Position numbers and translations under genes: made by a program. The notes beneath the pieces are model-generated. The model was not told the origin of the DNA. It did no database searches and saw only the letters and a program-made list of their open reading frames with translations. A stretch of DNA of 48,529 bases from positions 1 to 48,529 of the IMG/VR virus record IMGVR_UViG_3300043602_000059; one strand, given 5' to 3'. Source of the DNA: a virus. Shown here piece after piece: positions 38,130 through 48,122 of the stretch (position 1 is its first letter; every line of letters starts with the position of its first letter).

Positions 38130-39407
38130 CTAGTAGCCCGCTGGAACGGCCAGCTGGTCGATGTAGACGCAAGCAGCCGGATTGTTGACGAACAGGTTGA
38201 AGCTCGCCACGATGTAATACACCTGGCTCGCCGCAACGCCGCCCGAAGCTCCACGAATCTCGAAGACCTTCCGGCCATCGACATCGTAGAATCCTGCCGC
38301 CTTCATCTCCGCCCGACCCCACACTTCCTTCACGATGAAGTCGATGCGGGTCTTGTCCCACGAGTTGGACTTGCGGATGCCCACACCGGCCATCTGCATG
38401 TTGTCGTTGAAGTAGACGTTGAGGCCTTCCTCCTTCGCCTGCTTGTTGATGATGGAGACCAGCTGGCCATACTCTTCGTATGCTTGCACCTGCGCGGGGT
38501 GCATCCAGGCTTCCATCTTCATCACGGAGTCGAAACCAACGCGGTCGGACACCTTGTTGACTGCGAGCCGTGGGAAGGGAATCGCGAAGGCCGAGTTTGC
38601 CGCTGCAACGCGGTTCGCTCGAATCTCCGGGATGAGGGCACGGTCCATACCGAGCCAGCTTCCAACGGAAGCGTTGTTGTGGTGATAGGGGACGCCGAGG
38701 AGCGAAACCGGCGGAGTCGCCGTCAGCCCCGAGACGACCAGCTTGTCACCAGCCACGGCAGGTGCTGCAACCGTCGCGTTGAAGCGAACCTGCTTGTTCG
38801 GGCCGTCGTAATACTCGATGGGACCCTCACCGTTGAGGGCACCGAGCGTCGTGAACGGCTTCCGAGTTGCCAGCGTCGAGTCGTAGACGCTGTAGAAGTG
38901 CTTCTTACGGAGCAGGCGCGCGCCGAACCCGTCAGTTGCCAGCGTGTAGGTGTCCTTGCCGCCTACGGTGCTGACGCCCGAGATGGTCGCCATCGTGCCT
39001 GTGCCGTTGGTCATGCACAGCGAATCCACTGCACGACGGAACTCCTTCATGGAGGTTGCCATCATGTGGCGGAACGTGTTGATGCGGGCCTTGCGGGCGT
39101 CGTCCGTTGCCCACTGAGCCTTGGTCTGCCACTCAACCGCGTGCTTCAGGTTGGTGGTTGACACGAGGGCCTTGTCGAACTCTGGCCCTTCACCGCGACC
39201 GAGGTCGCCGCCAGCCGGTTCAAAGTGCCCGAACAGGCCACCGGGGGAAATCTCCAGGGGCACCCGCATGTCACGTGCGGATACCTTGTCCACTGGCCGC
39301 TTTTCGATCTGCGAGTAGAACGTGGCCTCGCGCTCGAACAGGACCGGAACCTTCTCCTGGACGTTTTCCAGCTCGGTGGCGTTGACCTGAAGTTCTGTCT
39401 GCGCCAT
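38130..39407 (-). CDS. Major capsid protein (HK97 fold), 425 aa
   Basis: Order portal, scaffold, capsid is canonical. The sequence fits a coat protein: N-terminal arm (VPVLFEREATFYSQIEKRPV), a Gly-rich loop (ISPGGLFGHFEPAGGDLGRG), a spine helix with RKARINTFRHMMATSMKEF and a C-terminal strand with a GY end. No cleavage site or protease gene is visible. The gene is more GC-rich and evenly coded than the fibre genes, as expected for high expression. A hairpin follows the stop. Confidence 0.85.
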   Translation of the reverse strand: MAQTELQVNATELENVQEKVPVLFEREATFYSQIEKRPVDKVSARDMRVPLEISPGGLFGHFEPAGGDLGRGEGPEFDKALVSTTNLKHAVEWQTKAQWATDDARKARINTFRHMMATSMKEFRRAVDSLCMTNGTGTMATISGVSTVGGKDTYTLATDGFGARLLRKKHFYSVYDSTLATRKPFTTLGALNGEGPIEYYDGPNKQVRFNATVAAPAVAGDKLVVSGLTATPPVSLLGVPYHHNNASVGSWLGMDRALIPEIRANRVAAANSAFAIPFPRLAVNKVSDRVGFDSVMKMEAWMHPAQVQAYEEYGQLVSIINKQAKEEGLNVYFNDNMQMAGVGIRKSNSWDKTRIDFIVKEVWGRAEMKAAGFYDVDGRKVFEIRGASGGVAASQVYYIVASFNLFVNNPAACVYIDQLAVPAGY

Positions 39408-39412
39408 GATTG

Positions 39413-40633
39413 TTACTTCCTCGTCGTGACTTTCCCAGCGAGAATGTCTTCGTCAGATGTCTTGGACCAATCGATGTTCCGAGGATTGATCCGATTCATC
39501 CCACGTCCACCAACGGCCCCACGACCGCCGCTCGGGATATCACGCTTCTGCCTGTTGTTGTTGCTCTTGACCTTTTGACCAAGAGCCTCTGCCACCATCC
39601 TGTTTCGGATGCCGGGAAGGAGCTGCTTTGCACGCGAGAGGTGCGCGTTGAGTATCGCCTCTTTGTGCTCCTTCGTAAACCCGCCGACGGTCGCGCGCTT
39701 CCACAGCTGGCGCAGTGTCTGGTTGAGTTGCTGATCCCCACCCAACCGTTCGTCGAGTTCGGCTAATGCCTCTTTGGTGATGGCCTTTCGAGTGAAGCCG
39801 TTCAGCTTGCTTTCCGGATCGTTGATGCCCCGGTCTGCAATCCTCTCCAAACGAGTGTATGACTCGGTCGCGAGGTCGTAATTGAACGACCCATACCGCT
39901 CGTTGAAGTGCCGGTTCCGTTCTTCCCTGAGCTGGACCTCCGCAGGATGAGGTCCCGTTGATTGTGTCCTGGGCTCTGGGATGCGAGGCTCTCCGAAGAC
40001 GTGCTTGGCAATGTGCCCAGCAGCATACATCAGATTCTTGTCGTTCAGACGCTTACCATCATTGTAGGTAATGCGAATGAGATCTTCCAGCACGGGCATC
40101 GTAGCCCGCACGTAGAGGTCCTTGCTCAGTCTCTGAATAGCGGGCAAGAAGTTGTCCACCAGCAGAGGAACGGAGCCGGGTGCGTTGCGCGCGAGCTGCT
40201 GGAACACAAGACTCGGGTCGCCATTCAGGAGGCTCGCTTCGATGACGTCGAAGTCCTCCGACTTACGAGCCGCGGTCTGTGCTTCCTCAACGGTCGCGAA
40301 AGTCTCCGAGAACTTCTGCTCCCGGAAGAAAATGTCCTTCAGTCCCGGAACCTTCTTGAAGATATCCGGGTCAGCCTTCTTCAGTTCTTGATAGGTTGGT
40401 CGGCCTTCAACAGCAGGTTCTGCTTGAGCTTTTTCTTCGCCCTCTGCTTCCCCTTCGCCTTCAGGTGCTTCGTCCTCTTCTTCACCCTCATCCTCGACCT
40501 CGCCATCGTCTTCGGCACCTTCATCGACAGCATCGTCATCGACTTCCGGTTCCGCGGAGTCACTGGTGCCCTGTTCACCAGCATTGCCAGGGTCTCCGAC
40601 ATCATTTAAGATGTCCATGTCATCGTCAGCCAT
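39413..40633 (-). CDS. Scaffolding protein, 406 aa
   Basis: AAGGAG lies five bases before the ATG at 40633 (a GTG at 40636 is too close). Residues about 5-70 are almost purely acidic with Gly. The centre is helical (TFATVEEAQTAARKSEDF), and the last 70 residues are basic with Arg/Gly (SGGRGAVGGRGMNR). Acidic head, helical body, basic tail and position between portal and capsid are typical of scaffolds, whose basic end binds the coat. Confidence 0.8.
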   Translation of the reverse strand: MADDDMDILNDVGDPGNAGEQGTSDSAEPEVDDDAVDEGAEDDGEVEDEGEEEDEAPEGEGEAEGEEKAQAEPAVEGRPTYQELKKADPDIFKKVPGLKDIFFREQKFSETFATVEEAQTAARKSEDFDVIEASLLNGDPSLVFQQLARNAPGSVPLLVDNFLPAIQRLSKDLYVRATMPVLEDLIRITYNDGKRLNDKNLMYAAGHIAKHVFGEPRIPEPRTQSTGPHPAEVQLREERNRHFNERYGSFNYDLATESYTRLERIADRGINDPESKLNGFTRKAITKEALAELDERLGGDQQLNQTLRQLWKRATVGGFTKEHKEAILNAHLSRAKQLLPGIRNRMVAEALGQKVKSNNNRQKRDIPSGGRGAVGGRGMNRINPRNIDWSKTSDEDILAGKVTTRK

Positions 40634-40642
40634 CACGTCTCC

Positions 40643-43018
40643 TTATGCGGGCGGTTCCATAGCGCCCTCGCCACCAGCTTCTTCGCCGCCTTCAGCTTGC
40701 ATCTGAGCTTGCTGTTGCATCTGCATCTGCATCTGCATCTGGATGATTTGCGTGTGCTCCATATAGTGCGCGCGCACGTTCATCCATGCTGCAGGATTGT
40801 TTTCCTTCGTATCCATGCCGACCGGCGACTTCAGCCAAGAGAGGCAGATTTCAGCCTCAATCTCGTGCCGGTCTACATCCTGGTCAACTGGAACAGAGGA
40901 TTGGAACATTTCCTGCCCAGTCATGGGGTCGATTCCTGTTGGAGTCGGCTGGGCCATGATGAGCTGGGCAATCTCTATGAGCTGCTTATTCCTGTCGTCG
41001 TCACCGGGGATGTAGAGGTCTTCCATGCCGATGAGTTCGGCAACGAAAGAGGTATTCTCCGGATGCATGAAAATTTGACCGATCTGGGGGTCTTGCATCT
41101 GGATAAGTTGAAGAAGAACGTCGCGCTTCTGTGCCCATGAGATAGGAAAGGCCTCGCTGGTTTCGGGTTCGATCTCGCCCACCTTACCTTGAAGTTCGGC
41201 CTTACGAATCCACGTGTTGACAAAACTCTGTCCCTGCTCTTTCACGAACTTCTCATCCTGCGTCATGTTCTTGGCGAAGGACCGGACGGACTTGCTCATG
41301 ACCTGGGACCACCAAATCTTCAGGACGGTCCATGTCCCTGAGAGTCTCTGGAGAGCTTGTGCGCGGCTCAGCTCATACTCACGAGCAGTTCCGGAGCCTC
41401 CTTCAATAGCACCGCCATAGATAGTAGGGAAGGTCCCAACCACGAATTGAGCCGAGCTATCCAGACGGTCAGCAAACATCTCCACTTCCTGAGAGAGGCT
41501 CGCAGCCTTAATGTCATGGAAGCCTGCTGAGAGATTCTGTCCTGAAGGAGCCTTTGCTTGATTAACCATGCCCGGTCGTGCTTCTGACTTGGAGTAGTTC
41601 TCGAAGTCGAGCACAGATGGGTCAGCAAATGTTTCTGGTATTCCGAACTCGATGGTCTCCAGCGTGATGTTGGATAGCTCATTGGTCATGTCCTGAATCG
41701 GGACCAGAGATTGGCCCTCAGGTTCAGCATGAATGTGCTCGGAGAACGGCGACATTGTGGCCGTCCAGTGGTCATCGAGCACGTCGGGGAGAATCTCGAC
41801 TACCAGGTCGTTGTTGACGATGACGACGTAGCAGCCCTCGGGATACTCTTTCTTGAGGCGGACTACAATCTCGTCTTTGGTATCGCCCCACGCATTGAAA
41901 GACCAGGGCCGGAACCACATCCTGGCGACGGTGCAGATGTTGTCTTGCCATTCACCAGCATAGCGGCGATCGTTACGTGCCCATCGCTCGATTTCGTCCG
42001 TATCGTAGCTGGCCTTGATGAGGTGCGCGAACTCAGGATATGTCTCCTGGATAAGCCCTACTGGCTCCTCCGTGACGAACCTGAGATACGGTGTCTCGTC
42101 TAGTTTGGAAATGTAATGCGGGACCTCCACGTGCAGGGGTCCAAATACACGAAGGACTTCACGACTCTTGGGCCGATCGTTATACCCGACAATCGTGTCA
42201 AACGTTTCTTCTTGGTCCTGGATTTCCGGAGGAGCAACGACTCCGCAGCTCTGGCATTGCTGCTCCTGAGGAGGCATTGCTGTCGCTGGGTCGATTGCAG
42301 GTTCCTCACCTGAGGGTGCGCCGCACGCCGGACAGAAGTAAGTGCGATTGACAAGCGTTTCCTGACCAGGGATTGGCTCACGGAATGTGCCGAACTCTTT
42401 TCGAGTTTTGAGCTCATTGTAGGCAAAGACGACTCCAGTGTTGAATAGAAGGTAAAGTGCCCTCAGAAATAGAACTTCGGATTGGTTGTGTCGCTGGACG
42501 AGTTCGGCAATCTTCGAGTAGGCTTTGGCTGTCTGGACGTCGCTGGCGTTATCCGCATCGTCAGGGAAGAATCTGACGTAAGGAATGCCCGCAGCAATCG
42601 CCGAAATCCACGCCTGTCCGTGGGCTTTGTAGATATTGACAACCTTTGCAATAGCTTGAACATCGGTGTCCGCCTGTGGGTCTTCGAAGCCAACATTAGT
42701 GCGGTCTTGGTAGTCACGATAGTCCCGAGCGATGGCATCCCAGTAGATATACTGAAGGTTGTTCCAGTAGCACTCCAGCTTCTTCAGACGCTTTACGTAG
42801 GCTTCACGAACCGACCGCTCAGGGATGCAGAGGTGGTCCCTGATACGGAGGAGAGCATCTGTAATCTCCTTGGGATAGACATCCTCAGGATTGACCTCCT
42901 GCTCCTCTTCCTCGAGGTTAGTATCCTCCTGCGGAACGAGGCCGAGCTCGTCCGGGGGAAACATCTCCTCAGGTGGGAGCATCGCCGGGTCCATCTGGTC
43001 TTCGGTTGGAGGATACAT
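40643..43018 (-). CDS. Portal protein with inserted zinc ribbon, 791 aa
   Basis: ATG 43018 overlaps the preceding stop (TAATG); the frame upstream to 43051 is not needed. Portal-like features: an acidic N-terminus, clip/stem helices around IAARDYRDYQDR-like segments, a long crown, and a Met/Gln-rich C-terminal barrel (QMQMQMQMQQQAQ). The size matches the largest podoviral portals. Cys229, 232, 255 and 258 (CPAC, CQSC) form a zinc ribbon inside the wing region, which I do not remember from standard portals. The dodecameric ring would pass DNA and bind terminase. Confidence 0.82.
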   Translation of the reverse strand: MYPPTEDQMDPAMLPPEEMFPPDELGLVPQEDTNLEEEEQEVNPEDVYPKEITDALLRIRDHLCIPERSVREAYVKRLKKLECYWNNLQYIYWDAIARDYRDYQDRTNVGFEDPQADTDVQAIAKVVNIYKAHGQAWISAIAAGIPYVRFFPDDADNASDVQTAKAYSKIAELVQRHNQSEVLFLRALYLLFNTGVVFAYNELKTRKEFGTFREPIPGQETLVNRTYFCPACGAPSGEEPAIDPATAMPPQEQQCQSCGVVAPPEIQDQEETFDTIVGYNDRPKSREVLRVFGPLHVEVPHYISKLDETPYLRFVTEEPVGLIQETYPEFAHLIKASYDTDEIERWARNDRRYAGEWQDNICTVARMWFRPWSFNAWGDTKDEIVVRLKKEYPEGCYVVIVNNDLVVEILPDVLDDHWTATMSPFSEHIHAEPEGQSLVPIQDMTNELSNITLETIEFGIPETFADPSVLDFENYSKSEARPGMVNQAKAPSGQNLSAGFHDIKAASLSQEVEMFADRLDSSAQFVVGTFPTIYGGAIEGGSGTAREYELSRAQALQRLSGTWTVLKIWWSQVMSKSVRSFAKNMTQDEKFVKEQGQSFVNTWIRKAELQGKVGEIEPETSEAFPISWAQKRDVLLQLIQMQDPQIGQIFMHPENTSFVAELIGMEDLYIPGDDDRNKQLIEIAQLIMAQPTPTGIDPMTGQEMFQSSVPVDQDVDRHEIEAEICLSWLKSPVGMDTKENNPAAWMNVRAHYMEHTQIIQMQMQMQMQQQAQMQAEGGEEAGGEGAMEPPA

Positions 43019-44772
43019 TACTTTATGTGTCCGGAATGGAAGTTCGACCAATAATTCGGGTCATGCATCCGTTGCATCATGTTGCGGACCAAATCGTCAG
43101 ACTCAGAGCTATTTAATCCCGCTTCCTTCACCCACGGGTCGAGGATACTACGAATATGAGCCTCAGGAATCTGCCGAATTTCTCCAGCAGCGTCTGTGAA
43201 GAAGTCTGGCCTCTGCGACGCAATTTGATTGAAGACGCCATTACGGCGCACCTTATCATAGAAACCACCATAGATACCACCCGGAGGCAGTGGCAATCCA
43301 CGTTGGATTGCATCTAGGTCTGCTTGACCTTTATCTACACCAATGAACAGCCTTCTGCTTGGGTCATAGATAAACTGACCTGGATGTCTGTCGGGAATTT
43401 TCAGGTAAGTATCACCGACCATTTCTCGGGCTACCTGCTTAACTACCTCAGGGTCTTGCGCGTAGGCTTGCTCCTCGGGGTATGGGAACTCGTGCCAAGC
43501 ACTGAAATTACCATGCTCAAACGGCAGGATGATTCCACCTTCTGCAACTGCTGTAGCTGGAGGAGTCTTCTTATTGAATGCGTTTGACAATCTCGAAGAA
43601 GTCTGCTCAGCGATTGCATTCTCCCTCGGCATCTTAGCAATTTCGGCTGGCGAGAAATGCGAACCAGCTCCAACAGGCGATTGATGATATGGCGAACCCT
43701 TGTGAACGATACGCTCGTCATTCACTTTCGCCATCAAACGCTTGGGTCCATATCCGCCCGCGCCAGCACGACCCAAATCCTCAACAGGCTCCTGGACCAC
43801 ATCTTCGATAGTCTGCAGGTCTGGATGGACAACAGGTGCCGGGGGTTTGAATGGACCCGTGCGAGGAGTTTGACGCCGCGGTGTAATTATTGACGCATCA
43901 GGGTTAGCCCGATTAAGAACACCCAGGATGGTCTCGTTTGCCTCGTCAATATCTCCACCACTAACATTACCTCTCGATAGTTCGACAAGTGATCGAGGCT
44001 CACGACCTCTCATGCCATGAACGACATCATCCCAATGGCCTGATTGATTGATGGGCACCTCTTTGGACAGCTGCATCAGCGTGCGCGCTTGATCCTCGGT
44101 CATGCTAGGATCAAAGTGCGTTTGCAGATAATCAATCATCCGGGTCACACCCACCGGATTCTTCAAATTCTCCCGCTGTGCCATCGACCGCAATCGAGCC
44201 AGCGGGACGGCCGACATCATCGTCCCTGTGCCTTTAGCTGCCAATGCTGCTTTACCACCCAGCAATGCAGCTTTAGCACCGCCCAAGGCGAGCTTTGCCT
44301 CCTCAGGAATGACACTCAACATGTTACCAGCAAGACGTTCAGGAGAGCGATCCTTGACACTGCTCCAGAGATTTCTGCCAGACTCCTTAGCAAAGTCTAC
44401 GAATGAATCACCACCTGTGCTTCTATCGGCTTTGTTTATTTCACCGAGAGCATCGAAAGCAACATCATCCTCAAGGAAGCCCTTTGCGAAATCACTATCC
44501 GGGAGGGACTCATACATCTCTCCAGCGACCTTACCACCGGCACTAAGACTATCCCAGAAGCCTGGAGTAGGTGGAGGCCGGTTCGGGTCTTGCCTAAACT
44601 GGAACTCAGGCTGAGGATTAGGCTCCCACATCTCCCGCTTGCGTTGCTGACCCTCGGCCATCACGCTATCGAGCGCCCGACCGTCGCGCATGAAGTCGAA
44701 TTGAGCCGGTTCCACGTTAAATGGACGAGTGGATTGATAGGGGTCGAGTGTCCTAAATTCGACACTCCCCAT
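43018..44772 (-). CDS. Virion protein, 584 aa, unknown function
   Basis: The ATG at 44772 has GAGAGG four bases upstream; ATG 44793 would add seven residues. An N-terminal Pro/Arg-rich part, then Ala-rich helices (AKLALGGAKAALLGGKAALAAKG), and a C-terminal alpha/beta domain with LPPGGIYGGFYDKV and FIYDPSRRLFIGVDKGQ. Its position between terminase and portal and its composition suggest an ejection protein or a capsid-bound enzyme. No catalytic motif could be named. Confidence 0.6.
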   Translation of the reverse strand: MGSVEFRTLDPYQSTRPFNVEPAQFDFMRDGRALDSVMAEGQQRKREMWEPNPQPEFQFRQDPNRPPPTPGFWDSLSAGGKVAGEMYESLPDSDFAKGFLEDDVAFDALGEINKADRSTGGDSFVDFAKESGRNLWSSVKDRSPERLAGNMLSVIPEEAKLALGGAKAALLGGKAALAAKGTGTMMSAVPLARLRSMAQRENLKNPVGVTRMIDYLQTHFDPSMTEDQARTLMQLSKEVPINQSGHWDDVVHGMRGREPRSLVELSRGNVSGGDIDEANETILGVLNRANPDASIITPRRQTPRTGPFKPPAPVVHPDLQTIEDVVQEPVEDLGRAGAGGYGPKRLMAKVNDERIVHKGSPYHQSPVGAGSHFSPAEIAKMPRENAIAEQTSSRLSNAFNKKTPPATAVAEGGIILPFEHGNFSAWHEFPYPEEQAYAQDPEVVKQVAREMVGDTYLKIPDRHPGQFIYDPSRRLFIGVDKGQADLDAIQRGLPLPPGGIYGGFYDKVRRNGVFNQIASQRPDFFTDAAGEIRQIPEAHIRSILDPWVKEAGLNSSESDDLVRNMMQRMHDPNYWSNFHSGHIK

Positions 44773-44773
44773 A

Positions 44774-45103
44774 CTACCTCTCCGTTCGCCCATCTGGCAC
44801 CTCTACAGCTTGCGCGCGCTTCTTCCAGCGTTCTTTTTCTTCCTGTGCTGCTTCTCTTGCTGACCGAGTCTCAAGCTCTGCCTGCTTACGGGACCAAGGA
44901 ACTCTCGATTTTCTGATATTTCCCTCAAAACCCGGCTTAATCGCTTGTGCTTGCGGAGCTGGCCGGCTCTTTTCTCGTTCCTCGTCCAAAAGTCGAACTA
45001 AAAGATCGATTTCCTCGCTTTGCACTGCAATCGTATGCTTCAGCGCGGCGCACGACCCGCACGTATACGTTCGCGGCGTGAACAAATCAGCGAAGAAGCC
45101 CAC
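44774..45103 (-). CDS. Small coiled-coil protein, 109 aa
   Basis: Overlaps the end of the large terminase gene by 17 bases. It has a CGSC pair near the start, a helical stretch (AVQSEEIDLLVRLLDEEREKS) and a basic helical C-terminus (ARSAREAAQEEKERWKKRAQ). Such small genes between terminase and portal are frequent. Function unknown. Confidence 0.62.
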   Translation of the reverse strand: MGFFADLFTPRTYTCGSCAALKHTIAVQSEEIDLLVRLLDEEREKSRPAPQAQAIKPGFEGNIRKSRVPWSRKQAELETRSAREAAQEEKERWKKRAQAVEVPDGRTER

Positions 45104-46712
45104 GAAACCTCCGGTGCCGTTGAACTGATGTCACTGTCTTGTGCTTGGACTCGAGAACTTCCATCTGTCGGTGCAATCTAGTCCAATCACCCGTTTCCGT
45201 AAAGCTCTGAACGACCTGACCGAGCTGCTGGACTCTCTGGTCTCGGCTCCAAACGAGGCGGATATACTGGTCTACCTCTTTTATGAGATATCTTCCGCCG
45301 TCGTAAGCGTCGTCACCCTGGAATTCAGCTACGTCCTCGGCAACTTCACCATCTTTACTCTCATAAGTGCAGATGGGAATCGTTTTGATGAACTCTTTGC
45401 ACGTATCAAAGACCTGCAATCTCGGAAGATTCGTCTCCAGCGGCTCGGGAATGAAGGCTTCCTGATACTTCTGGAAGGCCATTGCACCCCAGTTCCGATA
45501 GATGTAAGTTGCGCGCTCCTCCGAATAGCCTTCTGCAGGTATATACTTCGGTGGCTTCGGTTCCCACCTGAGAAAACTGTGCATCAGCATCTTTCCACCC
45601 AGACGGTCATTGTCTGCCTGGATGGGTCTGAATCCTGATGCCTTCTGAAACTGCTCGGCTATCGTTTCCTTGTCTCCACGCTTGGCCCAGGCCGATGGGT
45701 CTAAGACGCAGGAGTGAATTTCGTGCCGTTCGTGCTGAGAGAGTCGGGCTATGTCCGCCGCCCAAGTCTCTACATACTGTTTGTCCTTAGCATACTCACG
45801 ATAAAGGAATACACGAGAATCAGGACTAACAGCAGCCCAACCAGCCCAAGTCTTTGCAGTGTATCCCCAGTCAACAGCCAGAATCCTCGGCCACCACTCA
45901 GGAACCTCGAACGGCTGGACAACGTGGACTGCGTGGTGCGGCTCTCCGGGACGGCGGAAATCTCTCCACTCAGCGAAGACCTGTCCGGAGAAGACATACC
46001 AGTCTCCGTCTTTCTTCGCGCGGCGTTCGGCCTCGGGGAGGATTTCAAGACGCCAAGCATATCCCGGATCAGCCTCATTGAGGTAGGGGTTATCGTCGAG
46101 TTTCGCCGGGATATAGATACGAGTAGTTCTGCTCGAGCGGTCGTGTATGATCTTATAGCCAGTTCGTGCCGGGTCAACGAATCGCTCTCGGACCCAGACA
46201 TGGCCTTGGTTGCCAGGGTTCGACGCGCTACGGACAACCGGCGGGAGGTTCGGCTCAGAAGATCGGACACGGCTTGTGACGAATGAATAGACGAACCACT
46301 TGAAGCTCGTGAGCTCATCGAACGCTGCGTAATGATACTCGGTAGTGTCATGGCGCCGTGCGTGCTTTTCCTTTTCGAGGTAGCTCGCCCTGATAATAGC
46401 CCCTGAAGGCCACTTCCAAAAGTGCTTGGCTTCGTTGAAGACGGCGCCGGTTAGCTTGTAGAACCTGTCCGCACGAGGGATGATTGATTCCTCAAGCTGC
46501 GGGAAAGTCTCGCGAAAGATGATACCGTGAAACTTCGGATGAAGATGCCATCCTCTAAGGATGGGCAGCATTATCAAGAGTTCGCTCTTGCCTCCGCCTG
46601 CTGCCCCACCATAGAGCGCTTCGAAGATCGAATCTGGAATCTCAAGAAACTTCTGTTGCTTTTCGTGAGGCTTCCAGATTCGAGTGAAGTTGTCGACTAC
46701 CTGAATCCCCAC
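45087..46712 (-). CDS. terL: Terminase large subunit, 541 aa
   Basis: Packaging motor. Start GTG 46712 lies one base after the preceding stop; an open frame to 47039 overlaps the 175-aa gene and gives Arg/Ser-rich sequence, so it is rejected. The ATPase domain has Walker A GGAAGGGKS (34-42), Walker B AAFDE (Asp132, Glu133) and coupling motif SASNPG. The nuclease domain begins with ILAVDWGYT (Asp near 281), followed by CVLDPSAW and ends with DDAYDGGRYLI. Length is normal. The partner small subunit is probably the gene at 358-1026. Confidence 0.93.
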   Translation of the reverse strand: MGIQVVDNFTRIWKPHEKQQKFLEIPDSIFEALYGGAAGGGKSELLIMLPILRGWHLHPKFHGIIFRETFPQLEESIIPRADRFYKLTGAVFNEAKHFWKWPSGAIIRASYLEKEKHARRHDTTEYHYAAFDELTSFKWFVYSFVTSRVRSSEPNLPPVVRSASNPGNQGHVWVRERFVDPARTGYKIIHDRSSRTTRIYIPAKLDDNPYLNEADPGYAWRLEILPEAERRAKKDGDWYVFSGQVFAEWRDFRRPGEPHHAVHVVQPFEVPEWWPRILAVDWGYTAKTWAGWAAVSPDSRVFLYREYAKDKQYVETWAADIARLSQHERHEIHSCVLDPSAWAKRGDKETIAEQFQKASGFRPIQADNDRLGGKMLMHSFLRWEPKPPKYIPAEGYSEERATYIYRNWGAMAFQKYQEAFIPEPLETNLPRLQVFDTCKEFIKTIPICTYESKDGEVAEDVAEFQGDDAYDGGRYLIKEVDQYIRLVWSRDQRVQQLGQVVQSFTETGDWTRLHRQMEVLESKHKTVTSVQRHRRFRGLLR

Positions 46713-46713
46713 G

Positions 46714-47241
46714 TTACTTCTTGTGGGTGTCCGCAGGCAGCTGAGTCGGCGTCGGCTTCGGTGCGGGCTTCGTCTCGACATCGGGTCCGCGACCCCGAGC
46801 CAGCGCGTGACGTGCCTTGGCCGCGTCGAGGGCTTCACCCGTGAGGTTCTCGTCGCCAGGAGCGACCTCATCGTTGAGGAGCAGAAGCTCGGGCGGGTAG
46901 GGCGCAGGCAGCGGGATGCCGAGCGCTTCGTGAATCTCGTGCGGCACAACGTAACGCTGGCCGTTGGAGAGTGTGTAGATGCCATCCTCGTGAAGAGCCT
47001 TCTGGAGGCCGTGCTGATTCTCGATGGCGAGGGGGCCACCGTAACCGAGGAACAGACGCGACTCTACGACGGTGCAGAGTTGTGTTGGTGTCAGGTCCAG
47101 AGCACCAACGGTTGGATTCGTGAACAGCTGCCCTTCAGGAGTCTGCCCAACGAGTTCGATCTCACGGCCACTACGGTCCTTGAGCAGCTGCCCGACTGGG
47201 CCTTCGATGACGGCCGCGCCGCCTACCTTCTTGTCCGCCAT
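46714..47241 (-). CDS. Virion-associated protein, 175 aa, unknown function
   Basis: The N-terminal 60 residues are beta-like (VGQLLKDRSGREIELVGQT), the centre contains helices and a YVVPHEIHEALGIPLPAPYP segment, and the C-terminus is Pro/Lys/Thr-rich and disordered (PAPKPTPTQLPAD). No recognised family. Position just before the large terminase is compatible with a head protein or a packaging accessory. Confidence 0.62.
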   Translation of the reverse strand: MADKKVGGAAVIEGPVGQLLKDRSGREIELVGQTPEGQLFTNPTVGALDLTPTQLCTVVESRLFLGYGGPLAIENQHGLQKALHEDGIYTLSNGQRYVVPHEIHEALGIPLPAPYPPELLLLNDEVAPGDENLTGEALDAAKARHALARGRGPDVETKPAPKPTPTQLPADTHKK

Positions 47242-47251
47242 TGTCTCTCTC

Positions 47252-48082
47252 CTAGAATTGAGGTTGTCCGCCGCGTCCCGCCATCGCCTGCTGGAGTGCC
47301 TGGATGTTCGGTGCCGGTCGACCAGCAGGCATCTGGTTCATGACTGGATTCGGGTTGGCCTGACGCCACTGGTCACGCTGCATGTTGGCGTTCGCCATGC
47401 CACCCTGCATCTGCTGCATCATGGCGTTCCTGTCGAATCCACCCGGACCCATGCCGCCGCCAGGTCCCGGCTGAGGAGCGACAGAACCCATCATGCCTGG
47501 TGGCTTCTGCATCTGACCCATACGAGCCTGTGACGCTTGCAGCTGTTGCATCATTTGTGCTCGCTGGTCCTCGCCAGCACCAGGCCCGGTCGGCTTGTCG
47601 AACACTCCGGCTGCACGCTGGACTTGGAACTGTTGAGGATTGAAGCCCTGAGGCGGGAGTCCCATATCGCCGCTTGCGATATCCCCACCCATCCCCGGAC
47701 CACCCGCCGGAGGCAGACCAGGGGGAGCAAATCCTCCACCCGCACCCGGCCTCGGATAGTTACCCATCGGGGGCATGCCGGGACGTGGCGCGGCGCTCGG
47801 CGGGAGAGGCATCGGACCACGCCCGGGAGGTGCGAAACCACCACCCTGAAATGGCTTTCCTCCGGCAGGCCCATCAGCGTAGGCATTTGGATTCATGCCG
47901 GGCAAGATCGGAAGGCGTCCGCCCGACATACCGGGGCCGGGCTGTTGAGCAAAGCCACCTCCCGCGCCGCCCGAGATCGGACCCTGCATCCGAGGTTGGG
48001 TCGAGCGCATGCCCATGACCTTCTTCTTGGCTGCTGGCTTCCTCTTGGCAGCGACTGAGGCTTGTGGTGCTTGCATTGGCAT
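47252..48082 (-). CDS. Gly/Pro/Met/Gln-rich low-complexity protein, 276 aa
   Basis: Starts with a basic patch (KRKPAAKKK), followed by imperfect repeats around GGGFAPPG, PGMPPMG and GGPGMGG. The C-terminal third is Met/Gln-rich with helical potential (RAQMMQQLQASQARMGQMQ). It has no Cys. The composition suggests a disordered virion or condensate-forming protein; the basic patch could bind DNA. A real gene is supported by the uniform composition, lack of stops, and close junctions in the operon. Confidence 0.62.
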   Translation of the reverse strand: MPMQAPQASVAAKRKPAAKKKVMGMRSTQPRMQGPISGGAGGGFAQQPGPGMSGGRLPILPGMNPNAYADGPAGGKPFQGGGFAPPGRGPMPLPPSAAPRPGMPPMGNYPRPGAGGGFAPPGLPPAGGPGMGGDIASGDMGLPPQGFNPQQFQVQRAAGVFDKPTGPGAGEDQRAQMMQQLQASQARMGQMQKPPGMMGSVAPQPGPGGGMGPGGFDRNAMMQQMQGGMANANMQRDQWRQANPNPVMNQMPAGRPAPNIQALQQAMAGRGGQPQF

Positions 48083-48122
48083 GACTTATCCTCGGATACA
48101 GAGTTGCCGACGGCGCGCGCGA

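Noticed and set aside
38080-38361. N-terminal extension of the 176-aa virion protein
   Set aside because: It overlaps the capsid gene in another frame with shadow-like composition.
46713-47039. N-terminal extension of the large terminase
   Set aside because: Arg/Ser-rich shadow of the 175-aa gene; the GTG at 46712 directly after its stop gives a normal terminase length.
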